A stretch of 64,000 nucleotides of DNA from Capsicum annuum (GCF_002878395.1 NC_061118.1:129586730-129650729); one strand, 5' to 3'. Counted from the stretch's first letter, positions 37,950-50,019 are shown. Translations and numbers: made by a program. The notes: a model not told the origin generated them from the sequence alone.

Positions 37950-38755
37950 AATAATTTTTAATTTATTTTCTAATGATAATAGTTAGTGATTAAAAAACTA
38001 TATGTAAAAGTAGTTATTTGTACGAGTTCTATTATTTTAATTAATTGTTTTAGTCATCTTTTTTTTTTCTTAATTTAAATTCAATTTGATTTCATTTAAT
38101 TGAATTTTTCAAGCCAACATAATCTACTTGTACATTTATGTCAACGTATTTTAATTATTACTGTGTTGTTGTTGTTTGAAGTAACTATCCATGTAATTAT
38201 TACTTAGTGGCAATGGTAAAACTGTCCGTTGAACATAATTTGGTGTTTAGTGTAGTATCACATGAAACTTTTCAGCTTGAAATTGTATTAACAAATCAGA
38301 TTAAGTTTTTCGTTACACTAAATTCAGTTTGGGAAGCTGCGACTATTGTTTAACGATGAAAGAGACACATTATTATTAATACATTAAATTGCATTAATGA
38401 GCAAAGTTGAGTTCTATGATTAAGTGAAGACCACATTAGTGTTCTATTTTGATGTCATTATACCACATGTAATATTAACTATTATTAATACATGTAATTT
38501 GATAATTTAATTTACTTTAATTTGTTCTATTTTGATGTCATTCTACCACGTGTTTTTATTATATTAAGTCTCAAATTGATTAGTGCCTAAAAGCAACATG
38601 CTTTTGTTATTTTCAATCAAAAGGTCAAAAGATAATTATTAATTAGCAAATCAAAAATATTACTTGGTATACATTACTATTTAGTTTTACTTTGTGATTT
38701 TTGACACACAAATATTTCATATATTTATTTTGTGTGTTTTATTTTATTTGAAGAT
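37950..38755 (+). other. Non-coding spacer between copia gag and pol
   Basis: About 0.8 kb of AT-rich sequence without frames lies between the end of gag and the first pol codon. Pol then opens with its own ATG at 38756 after TTTATTTGAAGAT. It may be a leader or spliced region, or a decayed insertion. Confidence 0.5.
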
Positions 38756-39796
38756 ATGGATAATTCTCAAAGTACGTTGTCCAATTGTGAAGATATTTAT
38801 TTGATTTATTATGGCACTACACATACGATATTCAAAGACGAGAAATATTTCTCTTATCTAAACATGGGCAAGATTAATGTTACTACGATTTCTGGTAGTA
38901 CTAGTTTGATTGAAGGCTTCGAAAAAGCCATTATGATCTTGCCTAAGAGAGCTAAGCTCATCATAAATAAATTTTTGTTTTCTCCTAAGTCTAGAAAAAA
39001 CATGTTGAGTTTTAAGGATATCTGTGAAAATGGTTATCATATAAAGATAATTGATGAGATGAATCTTGAATATCTTGGTATCACCAAGAATATCTCTGGG
39101 TAGACATATATTATAGAAAAGTTTTCTGATTTATCTTTTGACTTATATTATACAAAGATTACTGCAAATGGGACACATTCTATAGTAAACTAGAAGTTTA
39201 CTGATTTCAATACTTTCATACTTTGGCATGATTGTCTGGGACATCATGGATCTATAATAATGAGACGAATAATAGAAAATTCACATGGACATCCATGAAA
39301 AAATATGAAGGTTCTTTCAAATGGTGAATTTTCATGTAATGCTTGTTATTAAGGCAAGTTAATTGTGAGGCCATCATCAACAAAAATTGGGATTGAGTCC
39401 CACATTTTTTTAGAATGAACGCATAAAGGGACTATTTGCGGACCTATTAACCCACCTAGTGGGTCATGTAGATACTTTATAGTCCTAATAAATGTTTCTT
39501 CTAGATGGTCTCATGTGTGCCTATTGTTATCTCACAAATTAACATTTGCAAAATTATTCGCACAAATAATACGATTATGAGCACAGTTTTCTGATAATCA
39601 AAATAAATCTATTCACCTAGATAATGCTGCAGAGTTTTCATCGCAAGCATTTAATGATTATTGCTAATCAATTGGGATAAAGGTTGAACATCCTATAACT
39701 TATATTCATGCTCAAAATGGTCTTGTTGATTCACAAAATAAATGTTTGTATTTGGTAGCAAGACCATTGCTAATAAAAACTAAGTTGTCCACTTCT
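38756..39796 (+). pseudogene. Copia protease and N-terminal integrase
   Basis: Protease region: the frame to 39103 contains LIYYGTTHTIFKDEKYFSYL, where copia proteases have Asp-Ser/Thr-Gly; here Tyr-Tyr-Gly, so the active-site Asp is missing. It is followed by LIEGFEKAIMILP and NMLSFKDICENGYHI. The integrase zinc-binding region reads WHDCLGHHGSIIMRRIIENS, then CNAC. The catalytic core includes ICGPINPPSGSCRYFIVLIN, RWSHVCLLLS and SIHLDNAAEFSSQAFNDYC. Stops occur at about 39109, 39193, 39298, 39349, 39576 and 39664. The frame is cut by the CACTA insertion after codons LSTS. Confidence 0.85.
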
Positions 39797-40188
39797 CACT
39801 ATAAGAAAAAGTTTATTTATGACCAACATAGTGGGACGAGTTGATAATCCCGTCTCTAAAAATATATGTATTGAGATAAGATTATATTTCGGTCCTTACT
39901 TATGTACTTTATCGTGAAGGTACTAAATGTGGTCCCAAAAAAATTTAGTATGTGGTCCCAAATAATATAATTGAAGGCTTGATCGGGAGAAAATGCGTCA
40001 AATTTAATATTAATTTTTTTTAACAAAAATTAAAGCGCCAAATCAAATTATATGTTGAAAGTAAAAATTAAAAAGACTTTGTTTTCTGAAAATTAAACAC
40101 TCATCACAAAACCCTAGTGATCGCTCTTGTAATTGTCCACTGATCAGCTCTGCCTAATCTTAACGAGAGGTAGTTTTTCATCCTATCT
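39797..40188. other. CACTA left terminal region
   Basis: After the 14-bp TIR come GTGGGACGAGTTGATAATCC and other subterminal-looking sequence sharing 'gacgagtt' with the right-end repeats, plus two 'gtggtcccaaa' phrases (about 39930 and 39953). AAAACCCTAG at about 40108 and the following 80 bases resemble a 5' leader. This continues after the solo LTR as CATCTCTACCC...AATCCAG|GTATGC, a possible exon-intron border. Confidence 0.55.
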
Positions 40189-42439
40189 TGTCACGATCCG
40201 AATCGAGGCCTTGGCCGCGATGGACATCTCGAACCATCAGGGTTCGAGAGGCCCCTTAGCATGTAATTATAAGAATAATTCATCTATTATAATAATATGG
40301 AAATAAACTGAAAACATGATAGTTCCATTATTTCAACTTAGCAATGCGGAAAATAAGTCCATAAGAAAACCCAAAATTATCTATAAAAAGTCTACGAAGT
40401 CTCTACTAAACTGAAGATGATAATATGTCTAAAATCGAGACAAGGCCCCCGGTTGGACCATAAACTAAAATCATAAGAATCCTACACATGTGAAAAGGAG
40501 CCTCCCGAAATAAAGGAGGCTCACCAAATCTGAACTCTGATAACGATCTACTATTTAGCAGGACCACGAGACTGGACCTCATAACCTGAAATATAGGGGG
40601 TCAATACACAAGGCACTGATACAAAGAACAATTCAAAAATAAAATATATTTATACAACATAATGAGAGCATCTCATAAAAATATGTTATCATACAACATT
40701 TGAAAATACATGGGCATAATTTGATGAACTTCAAAATGTCTTCTTGAAATAATTACTCAACTCTGCATTTGTCTGCTGAGTTAGATGGTATACCCTACAA
40801 TCTGTGATACCACAAGCTATATGGGATCTACCCTTGACTAGGCGGTCAAGCACCCAACCCAAGATTGCCGCAAGGACTAGAGTCTCTGCATCTCTACTAT
40901 GCCATAAGGCGTCACCAGTGTATAATACCTTATTTCAAGAAAACATAAAATCCGTGTCGGTGAATTACGGTTTTGAGCAGTGAGTTATCTGAACTCAAAC
41001 CTTCTTCGGGTGATCATCTAACTCTCTTTAAGCCTTATTTTAGAAGCTTAAAAATCAAGATTTCTTTTTATAAATTGTTTCTCTCTTATTCTGTTTAGGA
41101 CACATCATAAATAAGGTAGCGTCATACCCAGATTTGCAAGTACTTCATTTCATACCACAACATCTCTAGTGCTTTTTTTATTTCAAAGTGTGTTATTGAC
41201 CACCCAAAATATTTAAAATAAATCAAGCAAAAGTTCATACTTTAAAACCACATGAAAACAAAACACTTTCTCCCTTCTATACTTTATCTACGATAGTCAT
41301 TTGTTTTATCAATCATATGCAAGTCCTTTATTAGGAAACATGAGCATTTATAATACAAGAAGAAAACCACTCTCATTCATTCATAAAACAATAACAACCT
41401 ATAAACATTAGCAAAATATGTAAACTCAAACTTCTAATCATTCATGTAAACCATCCGCAAAAAACTGTTAAGACAATGGGTTTCATAACAAGAGAGGAAA
41501 TTTTATAAATCATGATTTTATATAACTTTTCATACTCATAACATCCATGCGAGCATGAACTTAATTCAAGTTTAGGAAAACCCCCTATGGTTTAAACAAG
41601 ATCCCATCATAAATTGGGGTTCCTAATGCATACTCTCAAAACAATCTCAAATCTCATAATATGTGCGTACATATATATACTTTGGATTTTGTAAAAACTT
41701 TAAAATTTACGCCCATGAAATTTAGGATAGCCCCATGTACCTTAATAACGAAGAAATCGTGAAGAAATTGACCCTTTAATCTTAAATGTGCAAACCTTAA
41801 GTTATTTTTCTCTTCTTGTTCTTAAGAAAGATGAACTAGTGATTTTTGAAGTGAAAATAACGTGAATAAGGGTTGTAATTCATCTATAAGTGTTTAGGGA
41901 CTGAATGGGATATGAAAGGACTTTATTGCCCTCAAAATCATACAAAAAAGGATCACTTTTGGCTTGTGCAATGACCCAAGTGACGCCCGGTAGATCTCCC
42001 AAGCCAAGGTAGGCATCGCATGGCCAATTGTACTCCCTTTCCAATGTACCTCTACAATTTGTCAGATGACACACGACTCTTTGTATGGCCATAATTTTTT
42101 GCTCGGATATCGCATTAAGGCAAAATTGGTATCATCGAAAAGCTAATTCAATTATCTTTAACTGGTTGGTCTTAAGCTATAAAATTCTATGAACATATAA
42201 ATTTATACACATTAAAAGTAGACCCTTTTAGAATTGAATAACAAACTTTTTGGACGAATCAAAGTCTCTTAGCTCAACTTTGTTCTAAGTGATTCCTATG
42301 AACACTTTTCACCTCGAAAGCACTTCACATGCTAGGATAAATATCATGACACATGAATTCAAAAGTAAATCATGGGATTATAGTTTGCACACATAAGAAC
42401 GATGTTTTAAAGTCTAGCCCAAAAGTGTAGGGTGTTACA
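40189..42439 (-). mobile_element. Solo LTR inside the CACTA element
   Basis: 2251 bp, TGTCACGATCC to ...AGGGTGTTACA, flanked by TATCT (40184-40188) and CATCT (42440-42444), which match at 4 of 5 bases. No internal region or second LTR is present, so it is a solo LTR left after recombination. The right half shares blocks such as CTAAGTGATTCCTATGAAC and the GGGTGTTACA end with the LTRs at 1-25558, placing it in the same broad LTR family. The small frame at 41880-42092 is not conserved. Confidence 0.85.
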
Positions 42440-42444
42440 CATCT

Positions 42445-44041
42445 CTACCCTAAACTCAAGGAAATCCAGGTATGCCTCACTTTTTAATCGATCGAGTTGC
42501 TTTTTTATTCAAGTTCTTAGGTTGTTGTATGTATTAATGTCAATATTTTTCTTGTTTTATTCAAGATACTCATCTAATTCTTCCTCTTTTATAATAATAA
42601 AATATTTAAAGGCATCCAAATAGAGTGTTAAAGATCAATTTTGGATTTTGTTTACCAACTCTATCAATATGATATCTTATTTTATGTTTATTTTCATGAT
42701 ACAAAGAGATGTTGGCTTTGCACTATTCTTAGTCTCATTTATTTTGTATATTTGAGTGGGAATGATAAATGTTATGGAGGTTTTAAACAATATTGTTCTG
42801 CTCTCTGTATTTGTTTTGAATTTGATATTTGTTTCTATGCTCATATTTCTAAAAGTAAACTGGAAAGAAGAGAGAAATTTGATAGATTTTATTCACTATC
42901 AACTCTCTGTACATTCCCTATATATAGTGATTTTATAGTTTCAAAGACTTCATCCTGGTCTACAGCTTGACTTCTTTTATGTTATAAGATAGTAAAATTG
43001 CAAGTCATGTTGAAGTTGTGTTTCCTAGGAATATGAGATATTTTTATATAAATGTAACCTCAGAATTTCAGTGGTTATTGATATCATTTAGTGAAAGTTG
43101 AACTCAACCTTATACTACCCCATTTTAAGAAGGAACAATTAGAAGTAAGATGCTCCGTTTATTTCCCTATGTTCAGCTGAATTAGTTAGAAGACCAAGTT
43201 ACTTTTATGTTGTCACTGAATTGTAGTTTGCTGTAAAGATAAGACCAAACTAGTAGGCACTCGGATTTGTTCAAATACATTAGTATTTTACTTGTGGGGT
43301 GGACAGAGAACTAGTTAATACCCCTTTTTATTTAAATAATTTTTTTGTCATCAAATATCACTTTTCAGTCTATTCTATTGTCTTGGCACGGTTCTCAGTT
43401 TCATTTCCTTTTTACAATATATTTATGCAAATACAGTGTTTATTGGATGCTCTATTAGTAACGTGTGATATGTGCATGGGAGTATTAAATTAACTAGATT
43501 TGATCTTAGCCAGAAACTTTATTTTGAGTCTGTTATCAAAATCTGAAGAATAGGTGGAATATTAAAATACTTAACACTGCATATAACTTAAATGAAGGTG
43601 TTATATCTTACAATCTTGATCCAGATAACCATTAACCATCTACAAAAAATATAGGTGTTTCTTTGGTAAGCATGGTTGTAGCATCATTGGCTTTTGCTTA
43701 GTAGAATGTTCTTATCTTTCAGGAAGAATGCTATCATGTCATCCTTTTATTGATAAAATTTCCAGTGTAAGGTGATGATTCCTACTTTATATTTTTGTGG
43801 TTCTCTTATGTGTATTCTAAAATAGTTTAATAATGCCAAAAATGTGTCAATTAAATAAGATAGCACATATTTATTTCAAAATAAAACGTGACGTGCAATC
43901 TACATTCAGCTTTCCTTGTGTTTCTATTTTCTTGTTATTTTTTTTGGGCTGCTTTGAACTGTTTTCCTTGTGCTTCAATTTGGGTCCAGATTTACTTCAT
44001 AGTTCTTTCTCTAGCTCTTGCTCTAGCCTTGACTCCCTCTC
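42445..44041. other. CACTA interior without recognised exon
   Basis: T-rich, intron-like sequence follows a possible splice donor (CCAG|GTATGC at about 42470). The frames at 42432-43493 and 43833-44084 resemble no family I know. It may be the 5' intronic or leader part of the captured KIN-12 gene, but no motor-domain exon upstream of DLAGSE is visible. Confidence 0.45.
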
Positions 44042-44394
44042 TTACTTTGCTCTTTTCATTAATTTGTTAGCTGGAGCTGCATGAACAATAACAATGTCCT
44101 CATCATATTTTGAATTATTAGTAGATGAAGGGGTTGCACTTTTATTTGCATCAATGATCTCTTCCATGGCTAATTTGGACTTTGTGAACAAATAATCAAG
44201 CGTTTTACTTGGTTTGTCAAAACCAAGCATGTCTTGCAAATCAAATAACTTACGAGATCCCCTATCGATAACCTCACCCTTCGATCCCTATGCCCTTGTG
44301 ATGTCAAAATCTTACTGTGCCTATCATTTTTCACTGGTTTTTTGATCTTATTTGACTTGTTACTGCTGATGACATTGTTTGTTGCAAACATCAC
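44042..44394 (-). pseudogene. Captured TCP transcription factor fragment (CYC/TB1 type)
   Basis: The minus strand first reads [20 protein letters not shown] then RRVRLSI, the basic part of the TCP domain. After a one-base frameshift near 44258 it reads [20 protein letters not shown], then [15 protein letters not shown], the helix-loop-helix. This residue pattern is typical of class II CYC/TB1 TCP proteins, which control branching and flower symmetry. Only the domain and some C-terminal residues are present, and the frame is broken, so no functional factor is made. It is antisense to the KIN-12 exons that follow 43 bp later. An antisense transcript could in principle affect the parent gene; that is inference. 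Confidence 0.85.
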
Positions 44395-44436
44395 CAGACT
44401 GTTGTTGTTAATTAAGTGACTATTAAGTGACTTTTT

Positions 44437-47398
44437 GATTTAGCAGGCTCTGAAAGGTAAAGGGGAATAATCATGAAAAAAATGAGAAGATATCATATGC
44501 ATAAATTTTATTCTAACTGCAATCATTAAATTATAATCAGAAAAGTTTAGGAGCTAAAGGTGAACGTCTCAATGAAGGTACTAACATCAACAAGTCTCTT
44601 TCAACATTGAGGTAGTTATTATGGTTTGTCCTTTATTCATTATGAATCTTCTGTTCTATTCTTTATTTTTTTCAACTAAAATACTCATCTAATTCTGTAA
44701 TGTGCAGATTAGTAATCATGAACCTGGTTAGCATATCTAATGGGAAATCACACCATATTCCCTACAAAGATTCAAAGCTCATATTTCTACTCCAGGTGAA
44801 TATAGGTGTATCTTTTAACTTTCAAAGGAAAATTAACTATTTTTCTCTGAGTTAATCTATGACATCTAGAGTCTCTTGTAAAATGCACTTCAAGTTAATC
44901 CAGAAATAGTGACATTTTGAATATGTTCCATATTGAGGAGCTCTAATATAGTTTTCTTACTATTTTATGCTCGGATATTTTATTTTTTAGTTTTGACCTA
45001 TTGGTCCGCACTGGTTATTAATAATAGGATTATGAAAATGGTCATTCTCATTTCATATTCTTTACTATTGGCTATTTTTCATGTTTTCTTTAAATAAATA
45101 GTGTATTAATGCTCTGAAGAATGTCTTCCTGTTATTCTGGACATACTGCAAAATATCTAAAATATTTCTTTGAATGTGACATTGTATTTCTTCCTTCTTA
45201 TTAGGATTTGTTAGGAGGGAATGCAAAAACATGTATTATTGGAAATATTAGTCCTTCCAACTAGTATGTAATTTTTCTGGTCAAACAGTGAGATTTCTAT
45301 TATTTGGCGTTACGATCAAATCCCATCTAAGTGTTGTAATTTTAAGCAAGTGATTTTGTATTGTATAACACATGAATGGACTTTTGCAGTTGTTCATTAG
45401 AGACTCTAAGCACTTTGTAGTTTTCTCAACGTGCCAAATTCATCAAAAATCATGTATGCTACTCTTGGACTCTAGTGGATTTCTTATGGTCATTCAACTA
45501 GCAAATCACGTGGTCATTTACTATCTGTTTTTGAAATCTTTTTCTATGAAATCACCCAATAGTATATCGCCTTTCCAATTGGGTATTTAAGTAACCAGGC
45601 AACTATTAACTATAAAATATTTGAAAGTTAAATACTAGTAATTGGATATGCCACTTTATCTGAGTGTATATTATGCATTTATTTTCTCATTTTTTTTTGT
45701 GCATAGAAGTTTTCAAAAATCTTATGTTTGTACTATTTTCGTAATTGATTATAAGCTTGAATAGTTTTCCTTTTACCCTGATAACCATTTACTTTCCAGG
45801 CTTTTGTAAATGAAGATGCTTCTAGAGACATTCTTGCAATGATAATATAGATCCAGAATTTGAAGGTATTTTTTGACTTTTAATCCATCCACATCTTCCA
45901 GAAAAGACAGAAAAAACCCAGCAAAAAGAGAGAAATTATTAGCTAGAGAACTGTATATCTTTGTATTTTTGTTCAAATCTATGAAAAGTTTGATTTTGAT
46001 GGACAAATGACAGACATGGAGAAGTTTAATTGGTTTAAAAGTGACAAAAACATAAATATTATTCTGTGCAAGTCTAAGAACATCATTTGAAATGTGCTCA
46101 TATGTGACATGCCATTGTAAAAGTTTTTGGGTGTTATAATGCGATTTTATGTCACATAGACAGAAATCCGTTGAATATCCTGTGTAAACTTTGGCCTTTG
46201 ATCCAATATGTAAGGAGTAAAAGTAAGTTTGCATTTATTGTTTCGGTCCTTTGCTTAAAAAATTTAGATTTTAGTTTCTTAAACTTCATCCTTTGATCCA
46301 ATATGTACCTTAGAAGTGTTTTCAATGCCTATGATCCTAATAACTGTAATTCCAAATGTTGTATGCACCTACTTACTTTATTTTACCTCTAAAAAAGAAG
46401 TAGCTCATCTTCAGAGTATGGCAGATGGAGGAGTTGAAACCATGAAAATTATACTTGGACAATTGTTTTTCCAGGATTGCCTATATCTATTAAATAGGAA
46501 GTGCTTCACGAATTATCTAGTCCACTTATAGCAGATAAATGGATGTCAAAGGTAGGTTTATCTTAAGCTAGTAATGAGAAGAAATATCTGCTACACGATT
46601 GTCTCTGATAGTTAAGTTTCTTGTAATTTTAGAAGAAAGACTATGAAGTTTCCCTTGTTGGGGCTTTTAGGAGAGAAAAGGATAAAGACATTACACTACA
46701 AGCGTTAACTGCTGAACATAAGGTAGTAATACAACTGGTATGTTCTATGGAGGTTTTCAATTCAGTTATTAAACTTGGTAGTTTATATATGCATAGTGTT
46801 AACAAGTTTTATAAATGAGTGCAAGAGGGTTCCAGTAAACATAATACATAATTCTGGAAACCATAAACATAAATAGGAGTTCATTGACAAATCTATTTTT
46901 CCCCCAAAGTCTTACAATGGGGCTAGATGGTTCCAATAAATATAATTCAGAACTCTAGAAACCATAAACACAAATAAAAGTTGATCCACAAATCTAGCCT
47001 GCCCAATCTTGGGCATGTTCTACGTATAATTGGATATTTGGAATTCCTTTCTTACACACAATCAAGATGTGAGGATCTTCCAATGTCAATTTTTATCTAT
47101 GCTAAATTGATTAGGGTGTAGACCATCCAAGTAAATGGAATAAAATAGACACAACATGATCTGAATTTTACATATAAACTAATATGCAATGTTGTATCTA
47201 AGACAGAACAAACAAAGAGAATATGAGATATAAGGTTTAAAGAGGCAAAATGTTTCTAGTTATATTAGGTAGGTTCATGTCTTCCTGTAACTTCACTAAT
47301 TTGATAATCTTATTTGTTGCCAATGCAAATTGAAGTCCTTTCATAAGGAAGGTGAGAAAGAAAGGATGAATGAACAGATCGTGATGCTACAGAATAAG
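44437..47398 (+). pseudogene. Captured KIN-12 kinesin gene fragment with introns
   Basis: Exon-like blocks in correct order: 44437-44456 (DLAGSE, then GT); 44538-44611 (QKSLGAKGERLNEGTNINKS); 44708-44795 (LVIMNLVSISNGKSHHIPYK, ends CCAG|GTGA); 45205-45265 (DLLGGNAKTCIIGNISPSN); 45390-45452 (CSLETLSTL*FSQRAKFIKN); 45800-45865 (AFVNEDASRDILAMII*IQN); about 46391-46551 (KKEVAHLQSMADGG ... ELSSPLIADKWMSK); 46633-46737 (KKDYEVSLVGAFRREKDKDI); about 47331-47398 (KSFHKEGEKERMNEQIVMLQ). They span the end of the motor domain (switch II DLAGSE, then the HIPYKDSKL block) and the start of the stalk of a plant KIN-12 (phragmoplast-type) kinesin. Most borders still show GT and AG. Stops (45418, 45847, 46491) and loss of the ATP-binding P-loop exons make it non-functional. 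Confidence 0.88.
46815..46995. repeat. Imperfect tandem duplication in a KIN-12 intron
   Basis: Two related units of about 80-90 bp begin 'ggttccagtaaacataatac' (about 46828) and 'ggttccaataaatataattc' (about 46930). Both continue with 'ctggaaaccataaacataaa'-like sequence and 'acaaatct'. The function is unknown. Confidence 0.6.
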
Positions 47399-48395
47399 GT
47401 TTGAGTTGACTGCTTCCTCTTTCTTATTGTCTTGATTTTTCTTTTTATTCTCTAGAGAATTCAATTAGGAAATTTGCTTTTCAAATCTGAGGATAGGCAT
47501 GATCTCCCCAAGTCTTTTTATTCTTTTTATTTTTTCACAACTGATCCTTTAGTCATATAATACCAAATTTTATATCCTACAAAAGCACTTTGCATGTTAT
47601 ATTGGAAGGAGGATATCTTACTTAATTCTTGCAAAATTTTTGGTGCATTCAAGTGGAAATTAGATACACATAACAGGGAGACAAAGAATGAAAAAGGTAC
47701 AAAAAAATAGCCTAAAAAATTATCGTTTGTCAACTTTAGAAGATGAGATAAAAAAAATAAGAAAAATGCAAGAATTCTTTGTTGGTCAGCATTCACATAT
47801 CCATCGTACGACCTCACCTGTTTCAATTGAATGATATACAGGCTTGTTTTTCTGACTAAGTACTTATTTTACATGGTTATTTTGTTGTACAGTGAATATA
47901 ACCATATAGTTTCATTTAATGGCTATATGCATCTAGAGACCAAGGCTTTATAAAATTAAAAAAATATATATAAGGGTTAAGGGATATTCAAACATGTTTT
48001 ATCTTTAAAAAGTCTCTCAAGCTCTAGTCATCATATGGTGATTGGTGAACAAAATATTTGGGCTTCTGGAGACTTATTGTGGGATGGGGTACGGGGGGCT
48101 TGAGTATTTCTTGATAATGCTTGGATTATAAGTAAATGAGCTGCTTGACATAGTGTAGCATCTCTTATGGTGTCTGTGTGGTGGATATTACCACAAGCAA
48201 GATTATGGTATTTCAAACTTCACGAAAAATATAGTAAGAAAATCGGGACAAAACTCACGACAAATTCCACCCATAACTCATATTATTGTCAAGATCACCA
48301 CTATAATATAGGGTATGATAGCTTTGATTTAAGTGGGGATTAAACAAGAATGGTTCTTTTTCTATCAAAGAAAGTTACCTGCTCCTGAGCTCAAA
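47399..48395. other. CACTA interior, no recognised gene
   Basis: Probably begins as KIN-12 intron (GTTTGAG after the last exon). No further exon could be identified. The minus-strand frames at 47527-47826 and 48031-48216 are unsupported. Confidence 0.45.
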
Positions 48396-48645
48396 CAAGG
48401 ATCTGATTGACCAATGGCCTTGGAAGCTCATCTGGAAAACTAATTTACCACCAAAAGTTTCTCATTTCTGCTAGATCACCTTACAAGGATCTTGTTTAAC
48501 TCTAGACAATCTCATAAAAAGGAAATTTCTTTTAGCTAATAGATGTTACTTTCATAATTGCACCTCTGAGTCAATTAATCACCTGTTCTTACACTGTTCA
48601 GCTGCTATAGAAGTGTGGAATATGTTTCTCTCCTTTTTTATACTA
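48396..48645 (+). pseudogene. RVT zinc-binding (LINE-type) fragment
   Basis: One frame reads WPWKLIWKTNLPPKVSHFC, a stop, then ITLQGSCLTLDNLIKRKFL, CYFHNCTSESINHLFLHCSA and EVWNMFLSFF. The W-x-W-P-P-K-V start and the C-x4-C-x4-H-LF-x-H-C-type spacing are typical of the zf-RVT domain found near the C-terminus of plant LINE-like reverse transcriptase proteins and derived genes. Only this domain is seen, without RT or endonuclease, and with one stop. It lies in the CACTA cargo between the KIN-12 and transporter fragments. Confidence 0.75.
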
Positions 48646-48949
48646 CAATGGTATTTACCTTATATTATTACTAAGATCACTGTAAACTTCCAGTCAAAGC
48701 TATCTATCACTTCTTTGAGTAAGAACTTGACTCATATTATACTTGCGTTCATTTAATAAGGGAGCTGCTGGATCATTTGCTTCTATAGGACTTGGCTTCA
48801 CTATGATAATTTGGAGGAATTTTGCAGGAGTAAGCCGAATCAACAAAAATAGAAGGTGCATGGAAAGAATTGTTGTTAATACAAGACCAAATCCATCACT
48901 AAGATGGATTTTAATATAGCTGGTATGGAAATTTATTTATTTTAATATG

Positions 48950-49470
48950 TAACTAGGGTTGAAGCTGTTATATTGTATTGTCACAAGAGTTTTGCCAAGG
49001 CAGGGGTACATGACACAAGAAAGGAAATGCTATCGATTTTCTTGATTGACAAAATTGGGAGAGGGAAGTTATTGCTAATAAGTTTAAGTGGCATGGTATA
49101 GTAGTGACAATAGATGGACTTAGTTTTTTCTTGATATTGGCTGAGCATTTTGGTGGGAAACTTATTTGGACTTTTGTACTAAGTATAATTACAACTTATG
49201 CAGTTGTTATATTTTTAAACATTGGTCTTGGTACTTTTACATATATTTATAGTGCTGAGGTGTTTCCTCTAAAGTATAAGGCATTAGGTGTTGGAATTGG
49301 TGTTGCAGTTAATTAATAGATTGATGAATGCTACTATTTCTATAAGTTTTCTATCTCTGTCTACTGCAATTAGAACTGGAGGTTTTTTTTCGTTGTTTGC
49401 TGGAGTATCATTGGTAGCTTTAATTTGATATTCTCTTACTTCATTTGCCTGTTGTGTATGGATATGCACT
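48950..49470 (+). pseudogene. Captured polyol/monosaccharide transporter exon
   Basis: Reading on the plus strand: ILYCHKSFAKAGVHDTRKEM, then LIDKIGRGKLLLISLSGM, then (49104-49313) FGGKLIWTFVLSIITTYAVV, FLNIGLGTFTYIYSAEVFPL and KYKALGVGIGVAVN. After a 4-base insertion that creates TAA codons at 49314, it reads RLMNATISISFLSLSTAIRT and GGFFSLFAGVSLVALI. The DKIGR-KLLL loop and the YSAEVFPL-x-R/K-A-LG block (PESPR-family signatures) identify the second half of a major-facilitator sugar/polyol transporter, most like plant polyol/mannitol transporters. A segment between DTRKEM and FLIDKIG is deleted. It is broken and has no first half. Confidence 0.85.
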
Positions 49471-49639
49471 TTTGGGCCCATTGACTATTTAATTAATAGT
49501 TGGTTTTAGTTTCTTAAGTACTTTTCTATGTACTTTGTTGCCTTAACAATCTTCTTTGACTAACTTAATAGGCTTTATGAATTAAGCTACAATATTTTGC
49601 ATATTATGAGTTATTAATTTTCATTGCAAAAGTTTGTTC

Positions 49640-49780
49640 TTATAGATTTCTGAAGATTGAAGTTACAAGTGAAGATGCAAATTTAGAAGATGCACAAGCT
49701 TATTGTTATTTTGCTAAGAATGTTTGTAAAGCTTGGCATCATATTTTAGCTCGGGATGTTAATTGGTTAAGTTTTTTTAT
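49640..49780 (+). pseudogene. Unidentified coding-like fragment in the CACTA cargo
   Basis: One frame reads FLKIEVTSEDANLEDAQAYC then YFAKNVCKAWHHILARDVNW without a stop, between AT-rich non-coding flanks. Its composition is protein-like but I do not recognise the family. The phrase TTTTAGCTCGGGATGTTAATT recurs at about 49810 as part of a local duplication. Confidence 0.35.
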
Positions 49781-50019
49781 TTAGAAAATATTGAAACTAT
49801 AGAAAATATTCTAGCTCGGGATGTTAATTAGTTGTTAAGATTTTTTTGTTTAGCAAATATTGAAACTATATTTAATTTATTATACTTTGACATTTTAAGT
49901 AGAAATTTTATATTTAGCAATGAAATATATACTTTTATGATATGAAGTTTCAAGATGTACCATTGGTGGTAAATTTAGATACATGAATATAATATTATTT
50001 AATCTAAACGTTAATCTAG
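49781..50019. other. CACTA interior near the right end, gene-free
   Basis: AT-rich DNA. It contains a short duplication of 'ctcgggatgttaattggtt' and 'aaatattgaaactat' phrases (about 49750-49790 and 49812-49868). No gene is seen. Confidence 0.5.

Noticed and set aside
42445..44041. Upstream KIN-12 motor exons (P-loop region)
   Set aside because: No GQTGSGKT-like or other motor motif could be read in any plus-strand frame.
45773..46234. 153-residue minus-strand frame in the CACTA cargo
   Set aside because: It overlaps a KIN-12 exon on the other strand and intron sequence, and shows no recognisable motif.
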